64,000 nt of DNA from Chania fonticola_B (lineage in GTDB: Bacteria; Pseudomonadota; Gammaproteobacteria; Enterobacterales; Enterobacteriaceae): NCBI RefSeq assembly GCF_048537545.1, contig NZ_CP183218.1; one strand, 5' to 3'. Of the stretch, positions 43,929 through 53,178 are shown in pieces (position 1 is the first letter of the stretch; the number at the start of each line of letters is the position of its first letter). The notes under the pieces are model-generated. The model did not search any database, was not told the DNA's origin, and saw nothing but the letters and a program-made list of their open reading frames with translations. The translations under genes and the position numbers were made by a program.

Positions 43929-44675
43929 TCATTCGACAGGAGTCAGCATGGCCAACGCGTTCTTCATAGCCTCTACCGTTTCCCCGTCCACGCAGTAGTG
44001 GCTGAATTCGTCAAACTCATTGTCGGCACACATGGTGACACCCGCCTTGCGGTAACGCATGGTGGAAGGCACCGTATGCCCAGCCGAGCTATGCAACTCC
44101 TGAATACCGATATCCACAAACTTATGCATATTGCTCAAACGGACACCGGCACCGGCCATGATCACCGGACCGTTGCTGGCATGCACCAAGTCGCGTAACA
44201 GCGGTAAGCCCAACTCGGCATTCTGCTGCTGCCCAGAGGTCAGAATGCGCGCCACGCCGAGCTGCGTCAGTTGTTCCAGCGCCACCATCGGGTTTTGACA
44301 CATATCGAACGCGCGATGGAAGGTCACCGCCATATTACCGCTTAATTTCATCACCTCGCGCATCCGCGCAAGATCGATATGCCCTTCATCGTCCAACATG
44401 CCGATGACCACACCGGCAAAACCCATCTCGCGGATTTGCGCCACGTCGTTCTTCATAATCTCGAAATCGACGGCGCTGTAGCAGAAATCGCCCCCGCGCG
44501 GCCGCACTATTGGATGAACGGGTATCGTTACCCGCTCCCGAGCCAGCCGCAACGATCCAAAGCTCGGCGTCAACCCGCCCTCACTCTGACTGGCACACAA
44601 TTCTATGCGGTCAGCGCCCGCATGCTCTGCTGTCATGGCACAGTCGACGCTATAGCAACAAACTTCCAGCTTCAT
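43929..44675 (-). CDS. cutC: CutC-family protein
   Basis: The 248-residue TIM-barrel protein starts MKLEVCCYSVDCAMTAEHAG and has GADRIELCASQSEGGLTPS and VHPIVRPRGGDFCYS, all CutC marks. It was first linked to copper tolerance; in E. coli that phenotype was later tied to the MicL RNA, so the protein role is open. It is on the minus strand between the small-gene cluster and yecM. Confidence 0.95.
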   Translation of the reverse strand: MKLEVCCYSVDCAMTAEHAGADRIELCASQSEGGLTPSFGSLRLARERVTIPVHPIVRPRGGDFCYSAVDFEIMKNDVAQIREMGFAGVVIGMLDDEGHIDLARMREVMKLSGNMAVTFHRAFDMCQNPMVALEQLTQLGVARILTSGQQQNAELGLPLLRDLVHASNGPVIMAGAGVRLSNMHKFVDIGIQELHSSAGHTVPSTMRYRKAGVTMCADNEFDEFSHYCVDGETVEAMKNALAMLTPVE

Positions 44676-44911
44676 TATTGTTACCCCCAGATAACGGTCA
44701 AAAATGCTACAGCAAACGTTTACCCGCCGCCCTACAGGCCACAGGATGACAATCTGATAAAAGTCTTAATGGCACAAGGTGCTAACTATGGCACTCAATT
44801 TTGATTAATGGATCGATCGCAGTCACAGTGGCGGCGTTAAGTCGGATAAATAACGCGAACGCTTCATTTTTCTCCCTGACACCCCATTCGAAATCGGCAA
44901 CAAACGACACG

Positions 44912-45481
44912 CTACGGTTTCACCCGTTCACTGGCCACGATGTCACGAATATGATGCGGATGGAATTTGATGGTGACATTGCCATCGCTGATCGCCAAGG
45001 TCGGATTGGCCAGGCGTTCGCCCTCACCTTTAGGTGAGCTCTGCTTGAGTTTGATGCCAGGTAGCAGCAAGGCTTCGTCAGGCAGATGTTCCAGGGCGCG
45101 GGCATACAGGGTAGCGGGATCGCCGCTTAACACCAGCTCTACATGTTCCCATCCTTCATGCGGATAGCGCTTCTCACCGGGGTATGGCAGCTCGATACAG
45201 TCAATCTGCCAAGGGCCAACCTTCAACGGCTCATGGAGATCAAACAGGCAAATCGGCCTGCCGTTAATCATCGTTTCCGAAAGTAGCGATCCGCATTGCA
45301 GTAACCCTTGCCGCCAACGATCGGCGGTGCTGTTCTGATGGCAACGCAGCGAGATATGGTCTGCGCTGAATGTTGCCAGCTCAAGATGGAGCCGTTGTGC
45401 AAACTGCTCCAGAGCCAGTTCAAAGCGAGGTAAATCCAGCGTCAGGTCGTTAAGTTCGGCGATCGATGACAAGGTAGTCAT
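44912..45481 (-). CDS. yecM: VOC-fold protein YecM
   Basis: The 189-residue protein follows E. coli YecM closely (ADHISLRCHQNSTADRWRQG, MINGRPICLFDLHEP, YPHEGWEHVELVL and the C-terminal IKFHPHHIRDIVASE). It has a glyoxalase/VOC-like fold with probable metal ligands His and Glu in these motifs; its substrate is unknown. The ATG at 45481 was chosen by alignment; the longer frame upstream has no family match. Confidence 0.93.
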   Translation of the reverse strand: MTTLSSIAELNDLTLDLPRFELALEQFAQRLHLELATFSADHISLRCHQNSTADRWRQGLLQCGSLLSETMINGRPICLFDLHEPLKVGPWQIDCIELPYPGEKRYPHEGWEHVELVLSGDPATLYARALEHLPDEALLLPGIKLKQSSPKGEGERLANPTLAISDGNVTIKFHPHHIRDIVASERVKP

Positions 45482-45904
45482 AAGTTTCTCAGGTTCTCCA
45501 GGATCTTTGGCAGGCCAATAATCTACACGTCGAATCGCCTGGAGGCTATGGATCAGAGAATAAAAACCTAGAGGATAAAGATAATGTTGCATTTGGTGCG
45601 CAACGACCTATTTAAGACCGAACTATCCTTCATGAGGAAAGAAACAATCAAGAATCTTCTTATATCGCACTCCATTAATTCGCATCAAAACCATTAAGAA
45701 TGACTAATGTTTAATCGTTTTAGTTCCCACAAGGCCAATCGCTGACAATGAAACTGACACCTCAGCCAGAGTAAAATTTAACACTATGTTTTTATTCAAA
45801 AAAAAATAATAATGATGCGAGAAATCCTAAACAGAGGCATTACAATTGATTAGGTGGCGTTAATAAGTTAGGTTAGGAGAGTATTTGCTTTTGGATAAAT
45901 AAAC
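45482..45904. other. Gap between yecM and the 39-residue membrane gene
   Basis: The stretch is AT-rich, especially 45640-45890, and no gene, terminator or clear operator was found in it. It must hold the promoters of both neighbours. Confidence 0.4.
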
Positions 45905-46024
45905 ATGACCCTGTTAGGTATATCCCTTGTTTTAATAGCCATTGCTGGCTACGCGATTTATCGCCATTTCAAAACTCGCCAGAATAGTGTGTTACGTTCT
46001 GGCCGAGGCAATAAAAAGCGTTAA
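45905..46024 (+). CDS. Small membrane protein, 39 residues
   Basis: The frame begins MTLLGISLVLIAIAGYAIY, one membrane span, and ends with a strongly basic tail (RHFKTRQNSVLRSGRGNKKR, pI very high). The layout of a short N-out span and basic tail fits a single-span inner-membrane peptide. The ribosome site is weak (GGA about 10 bases upstream). It lies upstream of argS on the same strand. No family is recognised. Confidence 0.5.
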   Translation: MTLLGISLVLIAIAGYAIYRHFKTRQNSVLRSGRGNKKR

Positions 46025-46329
46025 AGCGTCCATTAATCCGCTCCCATCAAACCAATGACAGCGGATGGTTTGATTCACCTACTTACCTTTTTGGTCTTCA
46101 CTTTTCCCTATCTTTCACCATGCCAGCCCGCGTCAACTACTGACGCGGTGCCGTCAATCGGGTACAATTGCAGGCTGTTTTGTGGTTGAGCGTCGCCTGC
46201 GATACGCGGCGTCGTCCCTGCTGGATTGCAAGTTGTGCGTCAAGGCGTTTTGCAAACCAATAGAGTAAAACCACCTTTTGATCCGGAGGGCGTACTGCAC
46301 GGCCCTCGTTTGTCATTTAAGGTAACCCG
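46025..46329 (+). promoter_or_regulatory. Leader of argS with a hairpin
   Basis: This 305-base gap carries no gene. GAGGGC (46286-46291) and GCCCTC (46302-46307) can pair 22 bases before the argS start and are followed by GTTTGTCATTT. It may affect argS translation or be incidental. Confidence 0.3.
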
Positions 46330-48060
46330 GTGAATATTCAGGCTCTTCTATCAGATAAAGTCAGCCAGGCGCTGATTGCCGCAGGTGCGCCTGCCGATTG
46401 CGAAGCTCAGGTTCGTCAGTCCGCGAAAGCACAGTTTGGTGACTACCAAGCCAACGGCGTGATGTCCGTTGCCAAAACTCTTGGTATGCCGCCACGACAA
46501 CTGGCAGAGAAAGTAGTCCAACTGCTTGACCTGGGTGACATCAGCAGCAAAGTGGAAATCGCCGGCCCAGGCTTTATCAATATCTTCCTGAACAGCGAAT
46601 GGGTTGCCCGCCAGGCCGATGCCACGTTGGGCGCAGAGAAGCTGGGCATTGCCCCCGTTAAGCCGCAAACCATCGTGATCGACTATTCTGCGCCCAACGT
46701 GGCGAAAGAAATGCATGTGGGTCACCTGCGCTCCACCATTATTGGCGATGCCGCTGCCCGTACTCAGGAATTCCTGGGCCATAAAGTGATACGCGCCAAC
46801 CATGTGGGCGACTGGGGTACCCAGTTCGGCATGCTGATCGCCTACCTGGAAAAGATGCAAAACGAGCATGCCAGCGATATGGGGCTGTCGGATCTGGAGC
46901 AATTTTACCGCGAAGCCAAGAAAAACTACGACGAAGACGAAGATTTCGCTCTGCGCGCCCGTGGTTACGTGGTCAAACTGCAAGGCGGCGACCAATACTG
47001 TCTGAAGATGTGGCGCAAGCTGGTGGATATCACCATGGCGCAGAACCAACTGACCTATAACCGTCTGAATGTCACCCTGACCGAAGATGACGTGATGGGC
47101 GAAAGCCTGTACAACGCCATGCTGCCGGGCATCGTTGCCGATCTCAAGGCGAAGGGGTTGGCGGTAGAAAGCGAAGGCGCTACCGTGGTGTTCCTGGACG
47201 AGTATAAAAATAAAGACGGCGATCCGATGGGTGTCATCATCCAGAAGAAAGATGGCGGTTACCTGTATACCACTACCGATATCGCCTGCGCCAAATACCG
47301 TTTCGAGACCCTGGGTGCCGATCGTGTTCTCTATTACATCGACTCGCGCCAGCATCAGCATCTGATGCAAGCCTGGACTATCGTGCGCAAAGCAGGTTAC
47401 GTGCCAGACTCCGTCTCGCTGGAACACCACATGTTCGGCATGATGCTGGGTAAAGACGGCAAACCGTTCAAAACCCGTTCAGGCGGCACCATCAAACTTT
47501 CCGATTTGCTGGATGAAGCCGTTGAACGCGCCAGCAAACTGATTGCCGAGAAGAACCCGGACATGCCTGCCGATGAAATGCAGAACGTGGCTAATGCGGT
47601 CGGCATCGGTGCGGTGAAATATGCCGATCTGTCGAAAAGCCGCACCACGGACTACATCTTCGATTGGGATAACATGCTGACCTTCGAGGGCAACACTGCG
47701 CCGTATATGCAGTATGCCTATACCCGCGTTGCCTCGGTGTTCAAGCGTGCTGGCGTGGATGAAAGCAACCTGACGCTACCGTTGGTGATGACCGAAGAGC
47801 GTGAAGTCGCGCTGGCAACTCGCCTGCTACAGTTCGAAGAAACCCTTACCGTGGTCGCCCGTGAAGGTACACCGCACGTGATGTGTACCTATCTGTACGA
47901 TCTGGCGGGGCTGTTCTCTGGCTTCTACGAGCATTGCCAGATCCTCAACGCCGAAAGCGAAGAGGCACGTCAGAGCCGCCTGAAGCTGGCCCTGCTGACC
48001 GCCAAGACGTTGAAAACCGGCCTGGATACGCTCGGGATCGAAACCGTCGAACGCATGTAA
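46330..48060 (+). CDS. argS: Arginyl-tRNA synthetase
   Basis: The 576-residue class I synthetase charges tRNA-Arg. It has the HIGH-type motif HVGHLRST near 123, IDYSAPNVAKEMHVGH before it, and the C-terminal anticodon-binding domain ending LDTLGIETVERM. The start is GTG with AAGG upstream. Length equals E. coli ArgS. A terminator follows. Confidence 0.97.
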   Translation: MNIQALLSDKVSQALIAAGAPADCEAQVRQSAKAQFGDYQANGVMSVAKTLGMPPRQLAEKVVQLLDLGDISSKVEIAGPGFINIFLNSEWVARQADATLGAEKLGIAPVKPQTIVIDYSAPNVAKEMHVGHLRSTIIGDAAARTQEFLGHKVIRANHVGDWGTQFGMLIAYLEKMQNEHASDMGLSDLEQFYREAKKNYDEDEDFALRARGYVVKLQGGDQYCLKMWRKLVDITMAQNQLTYNRLNVTLTEDDVMGESLYNAMLPGIVADLKAKGLAVESEGATVVFLDEYKNKDGDPMGVIIQKKDGGYLYTTTDIACAKYRFETLGADRVLYYIDSRQHQHLMQAWTIVRKAGYVPDSVSLEHHMFGMMLGKDGKPFKTRSGGTIKLSDLLDEAVERASKLIAEKNPDMPADEMQNVANAVGIGAVKYADLSKSRTTDYIFDWDNMLTFEGNTAPYMQYAYTRVASVFKRAGVDESNLTLPLVMTEEREVALATRLLQFEETLTVVAREGTPHVMCTYLYDLAGLFSGFYEHCQILNAESEEARQSRLKLALLTAKTLKTGLDTLGIETVERM

Positions 48061-48145
48061 TCCATAAACGTAAACAAGGTCACGTTGGCGACCTCTGGTT
48101 GCTAACACCGTGCTTACCTGACGGTCGCCAAAACCTTGATCGAAT

Positions 48146-48180
48146 AAAGCCAGTGCCACTAACAGACTGGCTTTCATTTT
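48146..48180 (+). terminator. Terminator of argS
   Basis: AAAGCCAGT and ACTGGCTTT form a perfect 9-base stem, then CATTTTC, 86 bases after argS. The remaining part of the 312-base gap to the next gene shows nothing else. Confidence 0.7.
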
Positions 48181-48372
48181 CAGAGAACTCTCGCTCATCA
48201 GGACCAATTTGAGTAATCACCCTGGATGCAATAGCCCCCGAACTGAGTTTGCGCAACTACTTCGACAGCCCGATTGGTGGTGAGCGTGGTAAAACTACCG
48301 GGCTAGTATGCAAAAAAATGGGGCATTAGTTCAATTTCATCTGTGATTTCTCTGCAAAGCCAAGTATGACAC

Positions 48373-48735
48373 TTATTCATTGTCTATTTCCCTTAGGCGT
48401 TTAATGACGGGATTGACATTATTGTTCATATATTCCATTGTACTCAGATAAATAATGTTGTTTTTATTAAATCCATTGCGATAGAACTGGCTGCGTAATC
48501 CGGGTACGCAAACCAGTAATGCCGCATGTTGTTCTATCAGCTTCTCTATATCTGATTCAGTGTCATCTCTCTCAACGATCCAGTTGAGATTATTTTTATT
48601 TAGATATTCCTGCAAAACGGTAATATAGTTGTCTTCTTTATAATAGCCGAACAAACCACCACCAGCACCTTGGCTAGGAGAACGCCCCAATGTCGGGCTG
48701 GGTCTGTAAATAAAGTAAATTTTTTTATTTACCAT
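48373..48735 (-). CDS. Orphan 120-residue protein of unknown function
   Basis: AGGAGG lies 6 bases before the ATG at 48735, which sets the start at MVNKKIYFIYRPSPTLGRSP. The protein is soluble-looking and mixed alpha/beta, with a glycine stretch (QGAGGGLFGYY near 22-32), an acidic middle (RDDTESDIEKLIEQ) and LLVCVPGLRSQFYRNGF near 73-90. I do not recognise a family. Its base composition is well below that of argS and murJ on either side, which suggests acquisition. It stands alone between terminators. Confidence 0.75.
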   Translation of the reverse strand: MVNKKIYFIYRPSPTLGRSPSQGAGGGLFGYYKEDNYITVLQEYLNKNNLNWIVERDDTESDIEKLIEQHAALLVCVPGLRSQFYRNGFNKNNIIYLSTMEYMNNNVNPVIKRLREIDNE

Positions 48736-49039
48736 CGTCATCCTCCTAATCAGTGTGTTTGTCCTGTTCAAGTAATCACCCATAAATGATATTTATTATC
48801 AATAAAGAACGATAAAATACATCCAGAGGCGCATTTTTGAGTCGGTAATGTGACTTGTGCCTCATTTTAAGGGGGGTTGCAAACTGGTATGGCTGAGAAT
48901 GGGTTCTTGGTACATGGCAGTCAGTCCGTTTTATTGCACGAACCTGATGAGATCAAAGTCCTGGTTTCATAGCCAGGACTTTGTCAGTAATCTGAGGATA
49001 CTTCGGTGGCCTTTTCTTTTGAACAATTAACGGCAGAAG
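48736..49039. terminator. Gap with a bidirectional hairpin after murJ
   Basis: AAAGTCCTGG (48955-48964) and CCAGGACTTT (48973-48982) form a perfect 10-base stem, about 58 bases after the murJ stop. A plus-strand 27-codon frame ends in this stem and is not supported. The rest shows nothing. Confidence 0.5.
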
Positions 49040-50575
49040 CTAATCTACCCGCCGAGCGAAGTCTCTAGGACGGAAACCAAGTATCCCCAACACCGCAAAG
49101 TAGGCAACAATCCCCGCAGCCACCACGACCGACAGACGCAGTAAGCGAGCCAGCATATTGCCCTGATCCCATTCCGGCATCAGCCACATCACACCAAGCA
49201 GTACCGCAGCCATCACCAGCACGGCGACTACCAGCTTGAACAAGAACATCGCCCAGCCGGGCTGCGGTTGGAAAATATCCTGCTTGCGCAGTTGCCAATA
49301 CAGCAGCGAAGCATTCAGACAGGCCCCCAGACCAATCGACAGCGAAAGCCCGGCATGCTTCAGTGGGCCAATAAATATCAGGTTCATCACCTGGGTCAGG
49401 ATCAGCGTAATGATGGCAATCTTCACCGGGGTTTTGATGTCCTGGCGCGAGTAGAAACCCGGTGCCAGCACTTTCACCACGATCAGGCCCATCAAGCCAA
49501 CCGAGTAGGCCACCAGCGCACGCTGGGTCATCGCCGCATCAAAGGCGGAGAACTTGCCGTACTGGAACAACGAGACGGTTAGCGGCTTGGCGAGGATGCC
49601 CAACGCGATGGCACTCGGTAAAGCCAGCACAAAGCACAGACGCAGGCCCCAGTCCATCAGGCGGTTATATTGATCATGGTTTCCGCTGGAGAAACTCTTC
49701 GCCAAGGACGGTAGCAGAATGGTTCCCAATGCCACGCCCAACACCCCGGACGGGAACTCCATCAGGCGGTCGGCATAATACATCCACGACACCGAGCCGG
49801 AGACCAGGAACGAGGCGAAGATGGTGTTGATGATCAGCGAGATCTGGCTGACCGAAACCCCCAGGATCGCCGGCCCCATCTGGCGCATCACACGCCATAC
49901 GCCCGCGTCATTCAGCTTCAGGCGTGGCAATACCAGCATGCCAATTTTCTTGAGGTGCGGTAATTGATACCCCAGTTGCAGCACGCCCCCCACTACTACC
50001 GCCCAGGCCAAAGCCAGCACCGGTGGATTGAAGTACGGCGCGGCAAACAGCGCAAAGCCAATCATGCTGACGTTCAACAGCGTTGGCGCAAAGGCCGGAA
50101 TGGAGAAACGGTTCCAGGTATTGAGGATCGCCCCCACCAGCGAGGCCAGCGAAATCAACAGGATATAAGGGAAGGTGATACGCAACAGCGACGAGGTCAG
50201 GGCAAACTTATCCGGCGTATCGGTAAACCCCGGAGCCGTAATAAAGATCACCCAGGGCGCGGCCAGCATGCCAAGCACGGTCACTACCGCCAGCACCAGC
50301 GTCAACAGGCCGGAAACGTAGGCAACAAAGGTGCGCGTTGCCTCTTCACCCTGCTGGCTTTTGTATTCCGCCAGGATCGGCACAAACGCCTGGGAGAAAG
50401 CCCCTTCCGCAAAGATGCGGCGTAAAAGGTTTGGCAGCTTGAACGCCACAAAGAAAGCATCCGTAGCCATCCCTGCCCCAAAAACGCGTGCCACGATGGC
50501 ATCACGCGCAAAGCCCAGCACCCGTGAAAACATGGTCATCGAGCTAACGGCTGCCAGTGATTTAAGTAGATTCAT
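49040..50575 (-). CDS. murJ: Lipid II flippase MurJ
   Basis: The 511-residue membrane protein moves lipid II across the inner membrane for peptidoglycan synthesis. It has about 14 spans and the MviN/MurJ motifs MNLLKSLAAVSSMTMFSRV, GFARDAIVARVFG and NLLRRIFAEGAFSQAFVP. Length equals E. coli MurJ. The ATG at 50575 (MNLLKS) was chosen by alignment over an upstream in-frame start. mviM lies 119 bases upstream on the same strand. Confidence 0.97.
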   Translation of the reverse strand: MNLLKSLAAVSSMTMFSRVLGFARDAIVARVFGAGMATDAFFVAFKLPNLLRRIFAEGAFSQAFVPILAEYKSQQGEEATRTFVAYVSGLLTLVLAVVTVLGMLAAPWVIFITAPGFTDTPDKFALTSSLLRITFPYILLISLASLVGAILNTWNRFSIPAFAPTLLNVSMIGFALFAAPYFNPPVLALAWAVVVGGVLQLGYQLPHLKKIGMLVLPRLKLNDAGVWRVMRQMGPAILGVSVSQISLIINTIFASFLVSGSVSWMYYADRLMEFPSGVLGVALGTILLPSLAKSFSSGNHDQYNRLMDWGLRLCFVLALPSAIALGILAKPLTVSLFQYGKFSAFDAAMTQRALVAYSVGLMGLIVVKVLAPGFYSRQDIKTPVKIAIITLILTQVMNLIFIGPLKHAGLSLSIGLGACLNASLLYWQLRKQDIFQPQPGWAMFLFKLVVAVLVMAAVLLGVMWLMPEWDQGNMLARLLRLSVVVAAGIVAYFAVLGILGFRPRDFARRVD

Positions 50576-50694
50576 GTGGTTTTTCTGATGAGTACGACGG
50601 GTAAATATCAACGCCTGCATCGGCAGGCGTCAGTTGAGTGGCGTTAGTCTACGGCTCCACGCCATTAATAGCTACCGCCATATGTTACATGGGG

Positions 50695-51612
50695 TTAACT
50701 GGCATCACGCAGCATTTTCTCGATCAATCGCTGGGCGTAAATGGCCTGTTCTCCGGCAGTTTCCGGAGCGGTCTGGTTGCTGATGGACTGAATAAAATGG
50801 TGAACTGCACCGGCAAAACCGCGTTGTTCCAGCGTGGTTTGCCAGCCTGGGGCTGGTTTCTCGAGCACGCCTTGCGGGTCTTCCCGCAGCCATTGTCGCA
50901 TATCGTTCAGTTGATAGACCGCACCGTTGGTGACTGCCTGCACGCTCTCCCGTTGGCTGCCAGCACGCCGGTGCATACTGGTCGTAACGATGGTGTCACC
51001 GCAGGCAAAGTGGTGTTCCGCGTAAAGCATCTCGCCCGCTTCGTTTGCGCGCAACTGGCCACTCTGCAAGCTGGCGCTACCGCCGCCTAACCACAGTGCG
51101 GTATCCACCACGTGCAGATAATCATCCAGCAGGGTGAATCGCAGGTCATTTGGCCCGACGCTATCGGCGCGGTGTTTGTCCATGCGGATCGAGGTCGGTA
51201 GCTGCATTTGCTGTTTCAACTGGCGATACAGCGGCGCAAAACGGCGGTTGAAACCCACCATCAATGCTACGCCCTGCTTTGCGGCCAGTTCGATCAGCTG
51301 TTCGCCCTGCTCCAACGTTTCCGCCAGTGGTTTATCCACATAGACGTGTACGCCCTGCGCTAACAGTTCACCCACCACCTGAAAATGGCTGGCAGTGCTG
51401 CTGTGTACGAACACCGCATCACACTGTTGCGCCAGGCTATCAAGGCGAGAGAAATAGGGCATACGATAGCCGTCGCATACCGGCTGGGCTTTTTGCTGAT
51501 TCGGTGAAAAGCCGCCAACAAGCTGCCAGTCCACCGCTTGAGAAAGAATGGGCAAGTAAGCCTTTTGCGCGATACCGCCTAAACCCACTACTCCGATACG
51601 TAGTTTACTCAT
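50695..51612 (-). CDS. mviM: Gfo/Idh/MocA-family oxidoreductase MviM
   Basis: The 305-residue protein has an N-terminal Rossmann fold (RIGVVGLGGIAQKAYLPIL) and the family motif VDKPLAE near 96 with the catalytic-type lysine, then LMVGFNRRFAPLYRQLK. It follows E. coli MviM, whose substrate is unknown. It overlaps yceH by 8 bases upstream and precedes murJ, as in E. coli. Confidence 0.95.
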   Translation of the reverse strand: MSKLRIGVVGLGGIAQKAYLPILSQAVDWQLVGGFSPNQQKAQPVCDGYRMPYFSRLDSLAQQCDAVFVHSSTASHFQVVGELLAQGVHVYVDKPLAETLEQGEQLIELAAKQGVALMVGFNRRFAPLYRQLKQQMQLPTSIRMDKHRADSVGPNDLRFTLLDDYLHVVDTALWLGGGSASLQSGQLRANEAGEMLYAEHHFACGDTIVTTSMHRRAGSQRESVQAVTNGAVYQLNDMRQWLREDPQGVLEKPAPGWQTTLEQRGFAGAVHHFIQSISNQTAPETAGEQAIYAQRLIEKMLRDAS

Positions 51613-52249
51613 GTGAACCCCGCGCCAGTAGCTGCTGCACCTGCTGTTTCAATTCGGCAACTTCGGCCTCCAAACGCACCACCCGTTCAGTCAATTCACC
51701 CGCATTGGCCTCCTCAGCTTCAGCCGGAGCCGCATCGATCTGGCCGCTGAACAGGTGCATAAACCGGCTCTCACGCTTGCCTGGCTCACGCGGCAAACGC
51801 ACCACGAACGGCCCATCCTCACGGGTCGTCAACTGTTGCAACACTTCTTCCACTTCGCTGACGTCGTTGAATTCATGCATCCGGTTGGTGCGGGTGCGCA
51901 GTTCACCCGGCGTCTGCGCGCCGCGTAATAACAGGGTCGCAATCACCGCCACTTCGGCCGGTGACAGTTTCAGTTGGCCGAACTCGGAGTTGCAAAAACG
52001 CTGCTCATACTTCACTACCCGATTACCAAAACCACTTAAGGTACGCAGGAAGTGCCTTCTTAACAGTAAATCAAGCTGCTGCTGGACTTCGCTTTCCGAC
52101 AGGTCCATCACCGGCTCGCGGTTGGTTTTTTGATTGCAGGCCAGCGTTATGGCATTGAGGGAAAGCGGATATTGGTCAGGAGTGGTCACCTGCTTTTCCA
52201 TCATGCAGCCAATCACTCGGGCTTCTTTGGCATTTAATTCATATTTCAT
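51605..52249 (-). CDS. yceH: UPF0502 protein YceH
   Basis: The 214-residue cytoplasmic protein has two winged-helix-like repeats (ARVIGCMMEKQVTTPDQYPL and VAVIATLLLRGAQTPGEL) and a coiled-coil C-terminus. It matches E. coli YceH; its function is unknown. It lies between rimJ and mviM on the same strand, 10 bases after rimJ, and its end overlaps the mviM start. Confidence 0.95.
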   Translation of the reverse strand: MKYELNAKEARVIGCMMEKQVTTPDQYPLSLNAITLACNQKTNREPVMDLSESEVQQQLDLLLRRHFLRTLSGFGNRVVKYEQRFCNSEFGQLKLSPAEVAVIATLLLRGAQTPGELRTRTNRMHEFNDVSEVEEVLQQLTTREDGPFVVRLPREPGKRESRFMHLFSGQIDAAPAEAEEANAGELTERVVRLEAEVAELKQQVQQLLARGSHE

Positions 52250-52259
52250 TGGTACGGCC

Positions 52260-52844
52260 TCAGCGTGGTGGTTGCCACTCTTTATTGGTCAATGCGGTGA
52301 GTACATGATCCTGCCACTGTCCGTCGATCAGCAGGTAATCCTTGGCATAGCCTTCGCGTTCAAAACCGAGCCGGGTCAGCAACGCTCCGCTGCGTTGGTT
52401 ATGCGGCATATAGTTGGCCATGATGCGATGCATCCGCTGTTGGCGCTGCATATAACGGATGGCCGTTTGCAACGCTTCGTACATCAGCCCCTGCCCCTGC
52501 CACTTCTCACCCAGGGAGTACCCCAGGAAGCAGGCATGGAACGATCCACGCAGCACATTGCTGAAGTTGGCGACGCCGCACACATGGAGTTCTTCCGGAT
52601 CGAGCAGGATAAAATAGTAGGCACTGCCCTGCTTTTGCATTTCCGTGATCATACCCAGGCGAGCTTGCCAGCCGGAAGGGTAACAGTGGCTATCATCGCG
52701 CACCGGCTCCCAGGGCTTCAGGAACGCCCGGTTTTCGGCATAGTATTCGGCCAGGCGATAGGCATCACGTTCGTGAACTAAACGGACAACCAGCCGGTCG
52801 GTGGTAAGGCGTATTTTCGGTGATGCAGAGCGATAGCCAAACAT
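52260..52844 (-). CDS. rimJ: Ribosomal S5 alanine N-acetyltransferase
   Basis: The 194-residue GNAT enzyme acetylates the N-terminal Ala of ribosomal protein S5. It follows E. coli RimJ along its length (RLTTDRLVVRLVHERDAYRL, FLKPWEPVRDDSHCYPSGW, YSLGEKWQGQGLMYEAL). The second of two adjacent ATG codons (52844) fits the family start MFGYRS. It heads the rimJ-yceH-mviM run. Confidence 0.95.
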   Translation of the reverse strand: MFGYRSASPKIRLTTDRLVVRLVHERDAYRLAEYYAENRAFLKPWEPVRDDSHCYPSGWQARLGMITEMQKQGSAYYFILLDPEELHVCGVANFSNVLRGSFHACFLGYSLGEKWQGQGLMYEALQTAIRYMQRQQRMHRIMANYMPHNQRSGALLTRLGFEREGYAKDYLLIDGQWQDHVLTALTNKEWQPPR

Positions 52845-53178
52845 CATTTCCCCCGCGGTCTGAACGGTTCGATAAGAAGTATTGATTGGGTCAACGTCTA
52901 CGGGCCCAGGCGTTATCTCGCATGACTCATGGCAGACTATCGGCGTAAAACCGCGTATTCCCCCGGTAATATAACCGTAGCCCGCCCGGCAGGTAAGCCC
53001 CTGAGCGCTCAGTAAATCGCCAGTTAGCCGTTTTGCCCAGTTTTAAGTGTAGTTTTGCCACTCAGGTAACGTATTGACGATTAAAAAATATTATCTATCT
53101 CCCCCCTATCAGCCATCATGTATTGGGTAGAGAATAACCGGGTAGTCTTTCTCTCCTTTTAACTGCTCGTGGTGAAGC
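52845..53178. other. Divergent control region of rimJ and mdtH
   Basis: This 334-base gap must hold both promoters. An AT-rich tract near 53075-53130 and a CTCC/GGAG-like pair near the mdtH end were seen; no gene is supported. Confidence 0.4.

Noticed and set aside
48900..48985. Plus-strand 27-codon frame near the murJ end
   Set aside because: The ribosome-site spacing is poor and the frame ends inside a terminator stem.
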